From Sipunculus nudus (Eukaryota; Annelida; Sipuncula; Golfingiida; Sipunculidae), in contig CM049311.1 of NCBI GenBank assembly GCA_026874595.1, positions 63,265,453-63,329,452 on the forward strand: a stretch of DNA of 64,000 bases, written 5' to 3'. The notes beneath the pieces are model-generated. The model was not told the DNA's origin, searched no databases, and saw nothing but the letters and a program-made list of their open reading frames with translations. Below, in pieces: positions 12,201 through 27,200 of the stretch. Both the position numbers and the translations under genes were made by a program. How positions within the stretch are numbered: position 1 is the stretch's first letter; each line of letters starts with the position of its first letter.

Positions 12201-15200
12201 GTAAAGGGATATAAGTGTAGCAAACACCCTCAAACCTACTCACAGTGAATTCATTACAGCCCTATTCATGGAATTGACTCGCTAAATCCAGAACTAATGT
12301 ACCAGTGTATTAAACCTTCAATTAGGAATCCTTTGTTAAGAAATAACAAGTTATAATAATCATTTTCCAGCGAAGTGCTTGATAATCTGATGTCAGACAG
12401 TAAAACAGTAAAAGGACAAGTTGATCCCATTATTTGTTTCAGTTTTGATTCACCATCTATAACTTAAGGTTCTGCACATGTTCTTCCTTCTTTAACATGC
12501 CAAAATCAACCTTTTGGCACCTATAAATTTGCAAGAAATTATGTACCATCTAAATACTCATAAACCTTCAAGAAATTATATACTATAGTTTTTCTGCTTA
12601 TAAACTGAAGAAATGATGTTCCATGGTTTCTCAACTTACTAAAATAGTCAAGATTTCCCTATTTGCACCTTCACTCGTAAAGGGCTTGATTTATTGTTGT
12701 ATGAAAGTTTTAATACAGGGTTCATAATATTTATTATACACCTTCAGACAAACGGGTTCAGAAATGAAATTATTATTGTGCTGGGTCCATGCTCTGTAAG
12801 TATGCCAAAGTAACCATTAAACTGTCAGTCACAATATACAGCATTTGCTTATAAACCAATAAGTGTGACCCACTTCTCACCGATTCTTAAATGAGTTGTA
12901 TTACAACCACCTAGCACAAATAATGAAATCAGGTTGCTGTGACCAAAATGCCTGAGGCCAACTGTGATGTTTTGTGAACTTTGACCTGAGCATTTAGTTC
13001 CGTAGACCTGTTTAGTGTATTCATACTTCTCTGGTTATAATCTAAAAGTTAGGTAATTTGTATAATGCTGACTATTGTGACATAATCTGTGGATCATGTC
13101 AGATTTAGGTTGTTTGGTTACAACAGTGGAGCCATATATCTTATATCATACAACATACAGGTACCACAATTCCAGTTCAACATGGAGCATAGCATTTTCA
13201 GGACTATTGGTACTGAGGTAAATACGTAGGATCTTCAGTAGGTTGTTAAGGATTCATAACAAAGATAACATCTGTGTGAAGTACTTAGATTTGTCACTGC
13301 AACTTAAACTGCACAAACATTGGTTTAAAGGTAACATATATCACTGATAAAACTAGGTGTAAACATTTGGAAGTCAATCCAGTTATGATGACAGGCGTCA
13401 CAGTAACTTAAGCACCATTCTTCATGATTTTGTATCATGCAAAATAAAATTGTATTGCTTATAACCTAAACCAGTTGAATACTGTAACAGTGAAATAACC
13501 TTTGTCTTTAAGATTTTATCTTATAGAATATCATTTATTTTGGTCATCTTGCAAAGATGACAGATACCTTATCGGTTCATTTTATCAGAAGTGAGGTGCT
13601 GCTTGTATATGCAACAAGCATGACACTTTATTCCATCAATGATTGCAGTGTTTTAATCAGTGACTGGTGATTGCTACTTACATATTTCAACAGAGACTGG
13701 CAATTGGCTGATATGTGAAGTCATAAATGAACCAGAATTGTGGACATAAATATGTAAATCCCAGCATTCCTACTGCTAGTATGTGGCGTGACCTCTGTAG
13801 CTAGCTGCTTGTGAAGGTGTAATGTTTCTGATGATACATGCATGTTTATTGATTTTGCAGAATCTCATTGTATGGATGTCATATACTAAGAAAGAGAAAG
13901 AAAAAAATGGTAAATCATTACAGTGGAATATAATGGGATGGAAAACTGTTATGTTTTAAAAATCTTGATGAAAGTGCTTTAGAAGCTAATTTTTTCCGTA
14001 TTTGTAGGAGAAACGCCAGGCTTTGCTGAAGAGGTTTGCAGACCGAGAAATGAAGATTGAAAAAGAAAGAGCCGCCCGTAACAAGGAGTGCCCGTTGGGT
14101 TTTGGCAGCCGCACCCCGCGTATGATATGTGCTCCTATTGATAAATCTCGCCGCTCTTCTTCTCATGCGAGCCTTCTTAGACGGTCACCTTATAACAATG
14201 AGTCTGACTCCGATAGCGGGGTCCGCGTGCAGCAACGGAGAGCTTTCTCCGCTTGCAGCCTGTCACGCAGAAGCTTACCTGCGGACCGACATGGTACGCA
14301 CCTAACACTGCACCTCGGTTTGGGATTTTGTGTTCCACACTTGTACAGCTAACTTTCCAGCTACTTTCATAGCTACACAGTTAAATGAAAACTTAAATAA
14401 TACAAGAACTTCTGGGAGGGCATATGTACCAGGCTATTTAAATCATTGTATATATGCAGAATACCAGTTCTCAGTGTTACTTTGCATCTGTATCTACAAT
14501 AGTACAGCGTATCGAGCAGTTTTACCATGCCCAGATCAGCAATGCATATATGCTGTGGAAGCTATGACAATCCCTTTTCCTCCTTCCACAGTGAAAGTTT
14601 ACTTTCATATAAAGGAATATTTTATATAAGATTATGTCTTAATACTCAACATTGCAATACTTTACGTAACATGAAAACGAAGAATGCAATCAGATTTTTC
14701 ACATGAAAAGCTTGATTATTGATGCAGTTAATCAACACTCATCTTCATCCTATAAAGAACACCTTAGTTTCGTTGGTTTCATGTATCTTTCTGGCCCCTT
14801 TTTCAAACATATTCCATGCAATAGATCAGTGTAAAGTTCAACACAGTCTTGTAAAAACTTAACTAGGACAACTCATCAGGAGGTAGCTGGAAAGTTATCT
14901 GGCCAGGCCTGTGTCAATTTTGTCTGTATGTGTATATATCAGTCTTAAATTATTAGTAACAAATTTTTGTAAGTGATATAGTAGTTTTAATTTTTGGTAG
15001 ATACACAGAAAGCATTTAATCACTGAGAAGTTTCTCATTTATGTTATAAAATTTTTAAAAATAATAATAAAGTGTACAGATTGTAATTCTTAAACTATAT
15101 ACATTTCTGAATTGAGTAAATTTGCAGATGAACTATGGATTTCTCTTTTTTGGACATCTTGATGGTAAAATAAGATTTGTTACTTTACATCACAAAATTA

Positions 15201-18200
15201 ACATGCTTACCTTTTATCTTATTTTAACAAGTCAGATCTTTTCTTTGTTGCATGGGGTATATTCACATTTTTGGATTCACATTTTGATACAAGGTGTTAG
15301 TAGAATAATTGGAGGACACTGTTACCATGGAAACACAATGCTTGCCTATCTCATTCCTTCTCAGATAAGGTTTGAGACTTGCAAACATAAATATTAAGGT
15401 GGGGAATGCTCATTGATGGTAAATTACACCTGAACTGTTGATGTTGTCAGTCACTAAGTGAATTTATTTTTTATATCTTTGCTTAAATAATGTGTTTTGC
15501 TTATTCATTTAAGCCTTAATGTTGTTTTGGTTTAAATCATATTACTTTGCAGAAAGCTTGAGTAAGTAAATGCAGTAAGCTTCAGTAAGATATGCATTGT
15601 GCTTGAGTAAGAAAAGTCAGTAAGCTTGAGTAAGAAACTGAATTTGAATGAATATGAAAAAGAGAAAACTTATATTACTCATTAGGTGCTCATGAACAAT
15701 ACTGGACCTTACTTATCCTGAAAAATATTTTTTTTATGAAAAATGCCTCAATATTTCTGATGAAATTGGTTTTATCCCAAAGCTGTACTAGGCCATTGTT
15801 TATAGAGACAACAACATTTTTTTCTCTTCTTGCGTGTTACTATTAACCAGAGAACAGTGTCCTCACAATACAGCTGTTGTCATGGTGATTGTTTTGTGCC
15901 AGTGCCACGTCTAACCATTTGGTACAGGTCTCAATTGTTACCTTGGTTTCTCAGCGTCTACCACGATGTCTTTCCCCAATCCGAGGTTCAGAGGTATTTC
16001 CAAAATTATTAGCATGGTATTCACTGTGACCACTGGTAACCGCCATCTTGTTTAGGCTTCTCTGCTGCTCTGTCTCTTTTCCTTTCTCAAAGCCTTTGTG
16101 TTCCAATACTAACAATACAGTCCACTCAGTCCTGGTGCATCACCAGTAATTCATGTATGTACTACAATAATGTCTGTACTTAATTACATTGTCTTACATA
16201 TTTTTTAGTCTTACATAATTTTTGTAAATTTAAAGTAAATGGCTCAAATCAGTTGTTTTTTTCTATCTATCAATTTATTTTAGATTAATGTTCTTTTATA
16301 AATGTATTTATTTAATATTTTTGCTCAGTAATTTTACGTATTTCATTGAATTTTAAGGATTTTTTTTGGTAATTTGTAAGGAAGTGTGTTCTAAATCTGA
16401 CATGCATCATGTGCATTTTGAAATACAACTAGTGCCTGCCCACTACTCTGGTGTGTGTCTCATAACAATGTAAATCTAAAATGACCAGAATTGTAAAGTT
16501 CAAATATCTTGAAGGCAAGTGTCCCAAAATAAATGAAATTCCCTTTCATTGACACAGGTTGATGTTTCTCTATAATGATTTTATAAGATATGTTTATAGT
16601 TGTTAATATTTTTATTATTTTTAGTATTTGTTTAAAGTTTCACTTTCTTTTAATTTTCCCTGAAGCATTCTTATGAGACACTGGAGTACCATATCTTGCA
16701 CCTTAGCAAATGCATGTCAGACAGTAATTATTTTCTTTCCTTTAGCCCAGTCTGATCACTTGAATTAAAATACATTGCTTTTTTAACAGTCTTGAAAGAA
16801 AGCATGAAGAAAAAAAATTGAAAGTAGATTTAATTTGCTAACATTAGCATTTAGCTTTTTTGAGTTTGCATCTTACGTTTTGATTTGTCTTTGTTTTTAT
16901 TAGGGGCAGTTGCTGCATCTATCCCTACGAAACGTCTATCAGTGTCCACCACACAGCTGGCCACTGGGGGCCTCACACTGGCCAGTTGTGAGATCGAAGA
17001 AACCCCAGATGGTCGCTTGGGGGCTAAGTCGGTGTCCACCATTCATTTGGGGCCAGAAAAATCTTTAGTAGAAACTTCTCCAAAGAAAGCAACATCACAA
17101 CTAAATTTAAGTATTAAGAGTAATGATAAAAATAATAAAAAGAAGGAAGATACGAAGAATTCACCAAAGAGGCAGCCTGTACCACGCAAGGCTGCTTCAA
17201 CGGTTAATTTAAGCATACCAGACACAAAAGAGAAAGAATCTTTAAAAGAAAAGCGCGTGACAATTTCTGCACCTCCACGCCGATCGGCATCACAGTTGAG
17301 CTTGTCCAAAACACCGAGCCCCAAGCGTACCATGGCCAGCCCACCCGCCCGCAAGGCGGTGTCCCAGGTCAACCTCAGCCAATCAGACAAAGGCAGCTCT
17401 GATAAAAATGGTAAGGGCTGTCAAACGGTTGTGCGTCCACTTTATGTTGTGGATCTCTATCTGGCTTTTGGTCAGTGGAGCATCTAGAACGCAGCCAGGC
17501 AGAAACTCAATCAAATTTGCATCTCATTTGATCATTTGGATAATATCAAGGGAATTGGAAATTAAACAACAATTTACTTTCAGTTACCTGTTACACCTCC
17601 ACAGGCTGAAGCGCAATCTGTGATGTGTTGATGAAATCATGAAGTTGGTCCCATATGCCTTCTTTCAGCATGACTGTCACTTTGTAGTACAATCCCCCCT
17701 GCAGTTTGTCTCCTTTTTATTTTCAAATGCATGGTAAAACAAAGAATATTTCTGGCATGGCTGCAGTTATTTTGTTTATCTGTTTTCACATTCAAGAGTA
17801 CCTTGTTTTTTTTATGTTGTAATTATTGCATTGCTGTGTTGTGTTGATATCCACTAGGTCCATTAATATCTGCTCTCACCAACATTGGTTTTCTCACTTG
17901 TTGCTGCTAAGTTGTTGCCATTGTTGTTATTTTATTTACTGTAAGATTGGTTATTCAGATTAAAATAATTTGGCTGTTCTTGTGTCAGAATCATTATGCA
18001 GCATAATTAGTTATTTTGGCGTTTTTAACAGTTTAATAGACAAAGGAGTATGCATCTATAACATGTATACTGCTGTATACCCACACAATGTAAAAAGACA
18101 ATGTTTGAAAATTTTGCTTAATTTTGATATGCCTAATCATTATGATGAATTTCTGAAGAGATTAAAGATAACAATAAAGTCTTATACTGTGAACTGTGCT

Positions 18201-21200
18201 GTATACCCACACCATGTAAAAAAACAATGTTTGAAAATTATACTTAATTTTGATATGCCTAATCATTATTTAATTTTGATATGCCTAATCATTATGATGA
18301 ATTTCTGAAGAGATTTAAAGATAACAATTAAGTTTCTCATACTGTGAACGTTGCAACAGATTTGTCATTAACAGATTTGGCAGTTTCAATACTTTGGACA
18401 CTTTGAAATATAAAGACACAGTGAATTCAGACCATTGTTTCTTTTCTTTGACCTAAAAGAATTTATACTAAATTTTATTCATCCATCACCTGACAAATTA
18501 CTTCATAAGTCATTTTGAATGCTATGCACTTGTGGTCACTCATATGTGAAATTTGCACAAGAAAACTCATTAGCATTTGGAATAAAAAAGTATTATATGT
18601 ATTTCATGTAGTTCAGACTAAAAAGGAACTGACCAGTCAGACATTTTTTTACATGGCCTCACAGTTTGCCTAAGTGCTTCTTTTATCTGGATCTCTTGGA
18701 GCTAAGTTATATATTATATGTACAAAATTCTGATTTCAAGAACAATATCATTATTTCAACAGAATAGATATTCTTGTCATAATAAGTTAATGAACATATC
18801 CCATATAGTAATGTTTATACAAGTGACCAAACATGAATGGAATTTAAGTGCAAATGGAAAAGTAAAGGTATTTAACAACTAAAAAGTTAAATGACACAGT
18901 ATAAATTTCATTCTGTACATAACCCAGTCAGACTTGTACTTTGCATCACAAGTTAACCTGATCATTGGTATATTGAGCTGTTGGAACAAATATGGCCATT
19001 TTTCATTTTCTGTGTTCATTGATGTGATTTTCATACCTGGGTGATGTACCTGAAATATTTTGTTTCACATTCATTTCAATCCTAATCCTGCTTGGTCATG
19101 ACTGGATTTGCACCTGATTCATAAAGCAGCCTTTGTCATTTGTTTCACAGTTCATGTTATTTAAAAAACCAATGTTTTTATGTTTTATGCTTTTCATCTT
19201 GTTAAGCAGTCCTGCATTGTTGCATGTGGGGTTACATGCTTCTTGCATTTATAGTGTTATCAGTAGAGTCATGGGCATGTGCATGTTTTATGAAGCTTTT
19301 CAGTTCTTATTATTTGCTTGGATGTATTGTGCAGAGATGCTTGTGTTGTGTGGTATTTGAGTTCTGTTGTTTCAGTGGTTGAGTTTTCTTTATTTTGCTG
19401 GTCAAGGAAAGGTCATGTTAGTGTTGGTGTTTACAGCAAGAGCTTCTTGCTCCGTTCTTGTTTGTGCATGATGTAGTCATGTAGCCTTCTTGATTTACCA
19501 TGAAGCATCAGTTTGGTTTTGATCTAGTGTTTTGTTCCTTTTGGTCGGTGACAATGTAACTTTGTTGAACCATGGTGGAAGCTTGGTGAAAGATGGTGGT
19601 AGATTATATAAATCGGTGGTGACAGAATCCCACCCTTATCCTGATCCTACTTCTAAACAAAAACCCACATCTTCAACCAATTAATGCCTGGCTGCCTTTT
19701 TATCTTTTGCCACGCTTCCACACCAGTGCTCGGAACTATACAGGAAAACAGTCGCTCTTTTCTAGCCTTCCAAAGGACTCCACCGGTGCAGCGTCGCCCA
19801 CAAAGCAGCCAATCAGACAAGACCTTGTCGAGTAGTGAAGGTAGTCCCGTCAACAGACCCCGCCCGCACAGCATTGTGGGTAAAGTGCCCCACTACACTT
19901 CTCAGACTGCTAGCACTCAGGCCCGTCTTGGCAGGAGCCCCGACAAAAAAAGGACTGGTAATTTACGGTTTGGTTTCTGCATCCTCAGTTCCAACAGCTT
20001 CGTATGGTTTTTCCAGTGGGAATGAAGTTCACCCATGAGGCTTTTATTTTCATTTTGAAGCAGAGACCCATAAGAGGCCAGGATTTGTCGTTACATATTT
20101 GCCCCATGAAGTTTTGCAGGGATTCATATGGTTTGGCTGCCTTTAATTACTTTGTTCCCCTCAGTAGTAAACAATAAATAGTTTGGTTTGCTTCAGTCTT
20201 GAAAAAGAAAATGGCATTTACTACTTTCGTACCTCATACTGTTATTTGCCCATACTTTCAATTTTGTGTTATTTCAATGTCTAGTAGTTACTTGCAGTAC
20301 ATAATTGTTGTTGTACCTGTCATATTCTGTGTATCCTGCTTGCTTCATGATGGTCTGGTTCAGTGTACAGTGATTGATAGGAATGTATCTGTTTATGTTA
20401 CTGTTTCAAGTTGCACTTCCTTGTTCCCCCATATATCTGGTTGTCAGTCCTTTTATCTAGCGGTGTCTGTACTTTAAAAGTTGGTTAAGTGATCCCGATT
20501 CAATTCTACCCTTTTATTCAGTAATATACAAAGTTGAAGAATGAACATAATAATACAACATGTATTTTGATTGAGCCATTCTTTTTAGATCAGACTGAAC
20601 ACGCTTTCTTTTCAAACTTTAATTTTTCATATTTCAGTGACCATCAAGCAGGGTAACAGCTCCCTGCTCATTCTGTTTGTATTTTTAGAATTTAAATCAG
20701 AGGTCACTTTGCCATGTCAACCGTACCAGTTTTTTCTTAACTTTATACAGAAAACTTTTTTGCTGTAAGTTTACCTCAGTATGAGGGTATTAAACATACA
20801 CCAATGGTGAGAGCAAAACTCTTATTATGGATATGACTTGCTTAGTAGTTACAGCCACATATTTCCCAGGAATCAGATTTGCATGAGTAAGTTCCCTTGT
20901 GAACCAGGTACATAAATATACAAAATATTCTATATTTATAGTACATGTATAATGACATTTGATATGTAAGCACAGAGTAGGACTTCAAGACATTCAGTTA
21001 TGCTGAACATATGTAATGATGTGTCATGTCTTTTTGTCCTTCCCACAAACCACCTTGCTATCCATTTTCTGGGCACAAACTGTATGTGTTTGACTTAGAA
21101 TCTTTTGATATCCAGGGAGGTCTAGGGGAATTCCTCTTAGAAACCAAAAACTAGGTCACAGTGACATATATTCTGCAAGCTACACAGCAAAATCATGCTG

Positions 21201-24200
21201 ATCAGCACCATCAAATCAAAGTGCAACATTGCATATTATCTAATCAGATTTTATACACCATCAACCTGTAAATCAGATGAGCTTGAAAAACTGGGTGTTC
21301 TTTACCTTGATCTTCAAAGTCAAATCTGCCGAAATATAGTGTTTTGAATTCTATAACTTCTGAAGTATTGAATATATTTCCATAAAATTTGATACACAAG
21401 TTGTTTCATTCTCTGCACTGACCATGATCTTCAAGCTGAAATCTGCTAAAATATAGGATTTCTTGTAAAAACCATATATTTGGAAGTACTGCATACTTAT
21501 TCCTCACATTTTGATACACAAATTATTTCAGTAAAGTTCTCAAATGGGTTTGAAAATTGGTCTCCTTGGCCTTGATCTTGAAGGTAAAATCTGCAAAAAT
21601 GCAGGCTTGTGAACCCCATTACTTGAGGTAGAGCTCATTCCTCAAATTTGATATACAATTTGTTTCAGCCATTTTCTTAGTGTTCTTTCAAAACTGGGGA
21701 CTTTGATTTTAACTTAAAATCTGTGAAGATGACTTTTTTTGCATGTTTTTGTGAATGTGAAAATAGGCATTCCAGTTAAACATATATCTCAGTCAGCATG
21801 TCAAATTTGAACAAAATTGGCCCAATCAGTTCTTCAGAATTCTTTTTTCTCTTGTAAAACCCAGGCATGACTATATTCAGATTTCACATATGTATGACCT
21901 ATCACTTACGGTAGACCCCAGTGGGATAAGGTGTCAGAAGGTCAGAGGTTTCAGTTTATCAAGGTAGCAATTCATCTTGATGTCAGACATATTTAAAGTA
22001 TTTTCCTGCTGTATTACAGTAATTCAGAACAAGTTTTTATTTTCAAAACCTTTGATATATATTGGTTTTTTTTCACCGAGTCTTGTATTTGATAAATCAA
22101 ACAAAACCAAGTGCAAGATTTATTTTGGAAACCAAAGGTAGCATTTGATGCTTGTGGCAATGTCCCAGATTCCTTCTTTCATTAGTTAATGTCTTTTACC
22201 TTGGAAGATTTATGTTGTATTTCCAATTCCATACATTCAGTTCACTGACTGATTGTTATTAGATTGTACCCTGTTTATATTCAGAATCATAAAACCTCTA
22301 GTAGAATTGTGAACTCTGTATTCCACCTAAGATGTAGTTTTATAAAAATTAGATTTATTGACATTGCTTCAGTGATATGGCTTCAGCCATGAGTATTCAG
22401 CAGTTTCTACTCTGGGCTGACAGGATTTGTCTATGACTTGGTTGGACAGCTTTTATATCATTATTGTTATTTTACACAAAAGCATGTGAAAAATTGCAGT
22501 ATTTCCCCAAGTTCCTTGACAAAATACTGAAAGTGCATTGATCATTTGCCAACATTAGTGATATATATATGTCAGGAAATAGAATGTTCAACACTGAGCT
22601 ACCTTAACATTTTAAGAGGTGGAGAACACTTAATATCTGTATATTTCGTCAGATTGATGAAGGAGGGAAAATTTAAACTGAATATTTTGGTTTATAATTT
22701 TTTTAGTACAACGGTTTGGTTGGAATATTACCTTAAAATTCTCAGATTTCTTCATTATGTTTTAGCGTCATCAACTTCACCATCGAAAGGAAGATCAAAG
22801 AGTGCTGGCCCAGAGGTGTCAAAGAGACCGCGTTCAGATGTCCGTAAGAGTGTCGACCGCCTCTCTACACCCAGGACAACCGCAGCGAAGGACGTGACCA
22901 AGACTCCTACCACCACCAAAGTGGTGATCAAGGACTCCCCTAAAAGGTCTCCTTCTGCCAGCACTTCACTGGCTGCCAGTGCCAGCAACAAGCCCCCTGC
23001 TAAGGTAGTATTAACAAATACTTGTTTTCATGTAAATCTTTTGATGAAACCAAGATGCATTGTAAGTTAGTAAGTTCAGCTGAGTGCTCCTTTACTGAGT
23101 TATAGGCTTGATTACCCATCATCAGACAGTTTTACTGTCAGTTTTTATTTTTAGACAATATCAATTGCTAGTCTGCTGGACTTTTAACATGACTTTCTGT
23201 CCAAAGTTTAAATAGCTAAGCCTTGTGTTTTCCTAGCTTATACTCAAGTCTGCTAAGTCATGTCCCTGTGGTTGCTTAACCAGTCCTTTTTCCAGAATCA
23301 GAATTGTGGATATCTTTCAAATTTTGTTTAACTGTTGTTTATTTTGTATTTGTTATGGCCGATGGCTGATAGTAGTCCATTTTCCCGAAAGGTCAATCCC
23401 CTTGGATTACTTAATCTCAAGAGAACCCACAGACTTCACAGTTCTACGTGTCTGTTACTGGCATCTAAGACATTGTTCACTTATTAAAGGGAATTTTGAC
23501 ACTTTACTCGCACCTCAGACTGATGACAATTCAAATAAAAAAAATTCTCTGATACTGGTGATAAATCCTCATGGGACTATTTCTTTGCTCATTGTCAGGT
23601 TTGTTGCCATAAACTGTTTTATTGCGTTCGCACTTTATTTTAGACAAATTTACTAGAATGAATAATAATTGCTGGAACTTTCAGCAAAAAAACTTTACAT
23701 ATAAATTTTATAACCAACCACATATTGTGACTTTGGAATTTTCTGACAACACATCATCTGATGATTCGGAAGTGCAATAAACAAACCACTGTCGGTTATG
23801 TCAACTGTCATTTTTAACAGCTGCAAATAGATGACAAAGTAGAACATATATATATCCATATTGATGTTACTAACACTGATGTGTGCCCTTCTATTGTACT
23901 TCTTTTGATCTGGACATTTAAAGCCCTTTCAAAGACTATTATATGATGTTGATGCCAGAAGCCTTTTATGTTAAGACTGGCTCCCTGCCTTAAAGATTCC
24001 AGTGCAATCTATTAGGATTTTAGTAACTAGGAATTAAAAAAAAAAATCAGTTTATTTCATTATATTTAAGAATTTAACCCATTGCCATTCACTATTTTGT
24101 CTTTTGATAAGATTAATATTTTATTCAGCATGCTTATGTTCAATATTATGAAGAAAACTCTCAGTCATTTTCCTATTATGTGTTATTTTTGTTCCTCCCA

Positions 24201-27200
24201 TAGTTAAGAAGTCATATAAAAATTCACCACAAATGTATTTTTAAATTCATTTACTGCAAAAAAAGCACATTGATTCCCAAATTAAATTTCACAATTTATC
24301 ACAATGTCATGTATTTCATCTATCAGCAGAAATAAAGTGTCAAGTTTCCCCTTAAAGCAAACAAATATAATTTTCTAAAATAGACCCTAGAGATTGAATA
24401 AAAACACATATCCTTGGTCATAATATTGCAACAAAAACATATCATTGCTCCTTTCACCATTTGTGCTTATAATCCAAAATTTCTTATTATAGTGTGCAAT
24501 ATTTGGTATAATGCAGAATTCCATAAGATGTTCCAAGTGGTTGTCTGGACTGTTTGTTGAGTGTTCACTGTGTATGTGATTGCCTGCAGGGCTCGACATA
24601 TACTTTTGAAAGTACTTGTCCTACATGAATTTTTACTTGCCCTATAAATATTATTGATTATATTCAAGAACACAAAGGTCCCTTTTCAGGCTTTCTCATT
24701 GGTAACGGTTTATGTTGGACCCAGTCAGGCAAGTAGGAGGTGACTTCTAAATGCCCTACCACTATTTTCTGGAACTTTTACTTTCTTCTGGCAAGTTAAA
24801 GTTAAATTGTTAACTTTTCATGTCGAGCCCTGGCCTGAAGTTTTGTATTGTCTAGGTAGTTTTTAATTTGCTGCATTTTTAAGCAGGTGTTGCATGTCTG
24901 ATGGCATGTCTGATTTTATACAGGAAGGCTGGTCTTGCCCCAGTCTGGTTCCTATATATTGTCTCACTTGTAAAAATGCACAACTTTATTAGCTGAAGCC
25001 AAATGTCTGTTTTTGTACTGGAAGACTGGCCCTGTGCCAGATATGAAGTATATCTCACTTGTTTGAATGCCAAATGTTTCAGTTTAAGGACAAACAGATC
25101 TTAAGCCTTAACTATTACTACCATTACTCATAAGGTGAACTATTACTACATGAAATGAGGTTTTAGCCTCCTCTTGTTATAAATCTCCTTGCACTGTGTT
25201 TTCACAAAAAAAATGCATTTTTGTAACCAGTAAGGCATACTTGAAATTAAAAACTGGCACAGTTGGGTAATATTGCCTTCAAAAGTAAATTTGTGAACAG
25301 TAACCTCATGTCCTGGCTTTTCAAAAAGTGTATGTACACTGTTGCAACCAGTGAGTGATAATTAATTAAAGTGATTATTATAATTAGATGTGACCAAAGA
25401 TGTTAAACTGTATATTTATTTGCTCATGAAGTCAAGTTCCATTACTATGAGAAAAACTAGGTTCTTTTGACCTACTTTCATGACCATCCTAAGAAGGACA
25501 GAAAATATGATATTGACACACCTGTTAACTGATGGGACATCTAACACAGCCTGCTCTTACCCATAAACTTTATTCACACCACTGAACATAAATATTATTT
25601 TAAGGCTCAGAATGACACCAGTTCTGTTGAATATATTTGACTATTTATAAGATACAAGACCTATATATAAGATCCTAAGCTGAACACCATAATCTGTCTA
25701 AAGTCTAAACTAGTTTTATACACCTGTCATAGTTGGGATGATTATGATATACTTAACATCTGTCCATCTATCAACTATTACCGGTAGTGTCCAACATCTG
25801 TCCATCCATTAAATTTTAGTGTCATTATGATAACTTACCAGTGCTTTTGATGGATTTCATGAGACTCCCTATAACTACTAACCAATATATTATCTGGCCA
25901 AATTTTAATTCTAGGCAAAATCCAATCCACACATATATTCATTTAGGTCAGAGGTCACAATACATATCACTTGCATATTCTTCACTCTTGCTGTGGTCTT
26001 GGTTATAATTGGAATGGTTGAATTTCAGTTTACATTAGAATACATAGCATATCTGAAAAACAACAAGCAAACTGGTACTTATTGAAATGATGATACATGA
26101 CCCTATATTAATGATTGTGTGTGCATGAGTGAGGCATGAACATCACAAGCCTGTCCCTGTATTAGTGGTTCTCTTGGTTGTATGAAGCTTGGTGTGTTGT
26201 GGCTGGGACCTGTTTGAGGTCCGTCTGACCGTAAGTTGACCGTTGACAAGTCTCTGAGAAAAGGGTATGGCTGCCTTTTCAGGGACCAGTAAAGGCTGTG
26301 CACATCCAACTGCCACAACGGAAGGTCAGTAGCATGGCTTAGTGCTGCATGGTGCCGGGTTGTGGTTGGGTGCTGGTGACGGCATGCTGGTTTACATGTA
26401 CATTTACTGTGGGACATAACATACAAATTTGTCACACCAGTTAACCATGTGGCGATTTATACATACAGATCTGTTATATCAAGTAACAGCTGGACATACA
26501 CCAAATCCAACTCGTCTGTTAACTATGGACTTTACATACAAATCTCAGATAAAGTGTCACAGCCAAAATCTCACAGGAAATTTTGGATCCAGACAAAGCT
26601 TGTGGTACAGAATATCACTTTCTATAAATGTAGTTCTAATGATGTACAGAAATTATCTTATGAGCTAAAGAACTCCAATGCTTTAAAATAAATACTAAAT
26701 ATACTTTACCTATTTTACATGCTTCCTTGTGAAATATTGTCAAGATAAGTCATTTTCTGTGACATTTTATTCAGATACCTTGTATATATTCCCCTACCTA
26801 ATAATACCAAATGATCTGTATGAAAGTGATTTTAATCATCTTTGTGAAGATAGTAAAATAATTTGTTCAAAATGGTTGCATGAATATGGTGATGGCACCG
26901 GTAAACTTGAAAGATAGATTAGAAATAGAACCATCTCTGCATGTTTAGATAGCACAGGTTATGCTGATACATTGTATGATATATCTGCATTTGTAAAGTC
27001 ATAGCTAAATCAAAATATCCATGCTTGCTGTATTATCTTTTAACAGTATTTGAAATACCTAAATTGGCCACATTGTGCTGAGGTATGAACCTGAGACATC
27101 TGTAAGGTTAATGATTATGGGTACTTGTAGTTTGTTTTGAAATGTTGATTAATTTAAAATGCTGCATTAACACTTTGCATTTTCTGCCTGAAATTCAGAG

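Larger units (their letters stand above)
248..14007 (+). other. Intron after exon a, 13.8 kb
   Basis: It holds the composite repeat 1122-7873, the 50-bp minisatellite at 10096-10610 and the degenerate repeat field at 10895-11545. I see no exon, RNA gene or promoter in 248-1121, 7874-10095 or 11546-14007; these parts are AT-rich and look unique. Confidence 0.85.
19958..22765 (+). other. Intron after exon d, 2.8 kb
   Basis: It holds a decayed repeat unit at 21070-21190 and a degenerate tandem field at 21290-21850. Nothing else is recognised. Confidence 0.82.

Noticed and set aside
14330-14629. Open frame of 99 codons after exon b
   Set aside because: It starts in the intron after the donor, with no family resemblance.
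17043-17390. Antisense frame of 115 codons opposite exon c
   Set aside because: Shadow of the real exon, whose phases and repeated motif fit the + strand.
19744-19957. Alternative acceptor ACTATACAG for exon d
   Set aside because: It would put a phase 0 start after a phase 1 donor and break the frame.
22546-22765. Open frame continuing upstream of exon e
   Set aside because: It runs through the intron; the acceptor ATGTTTTAG gives the right phase and the upstream part is not family-like.
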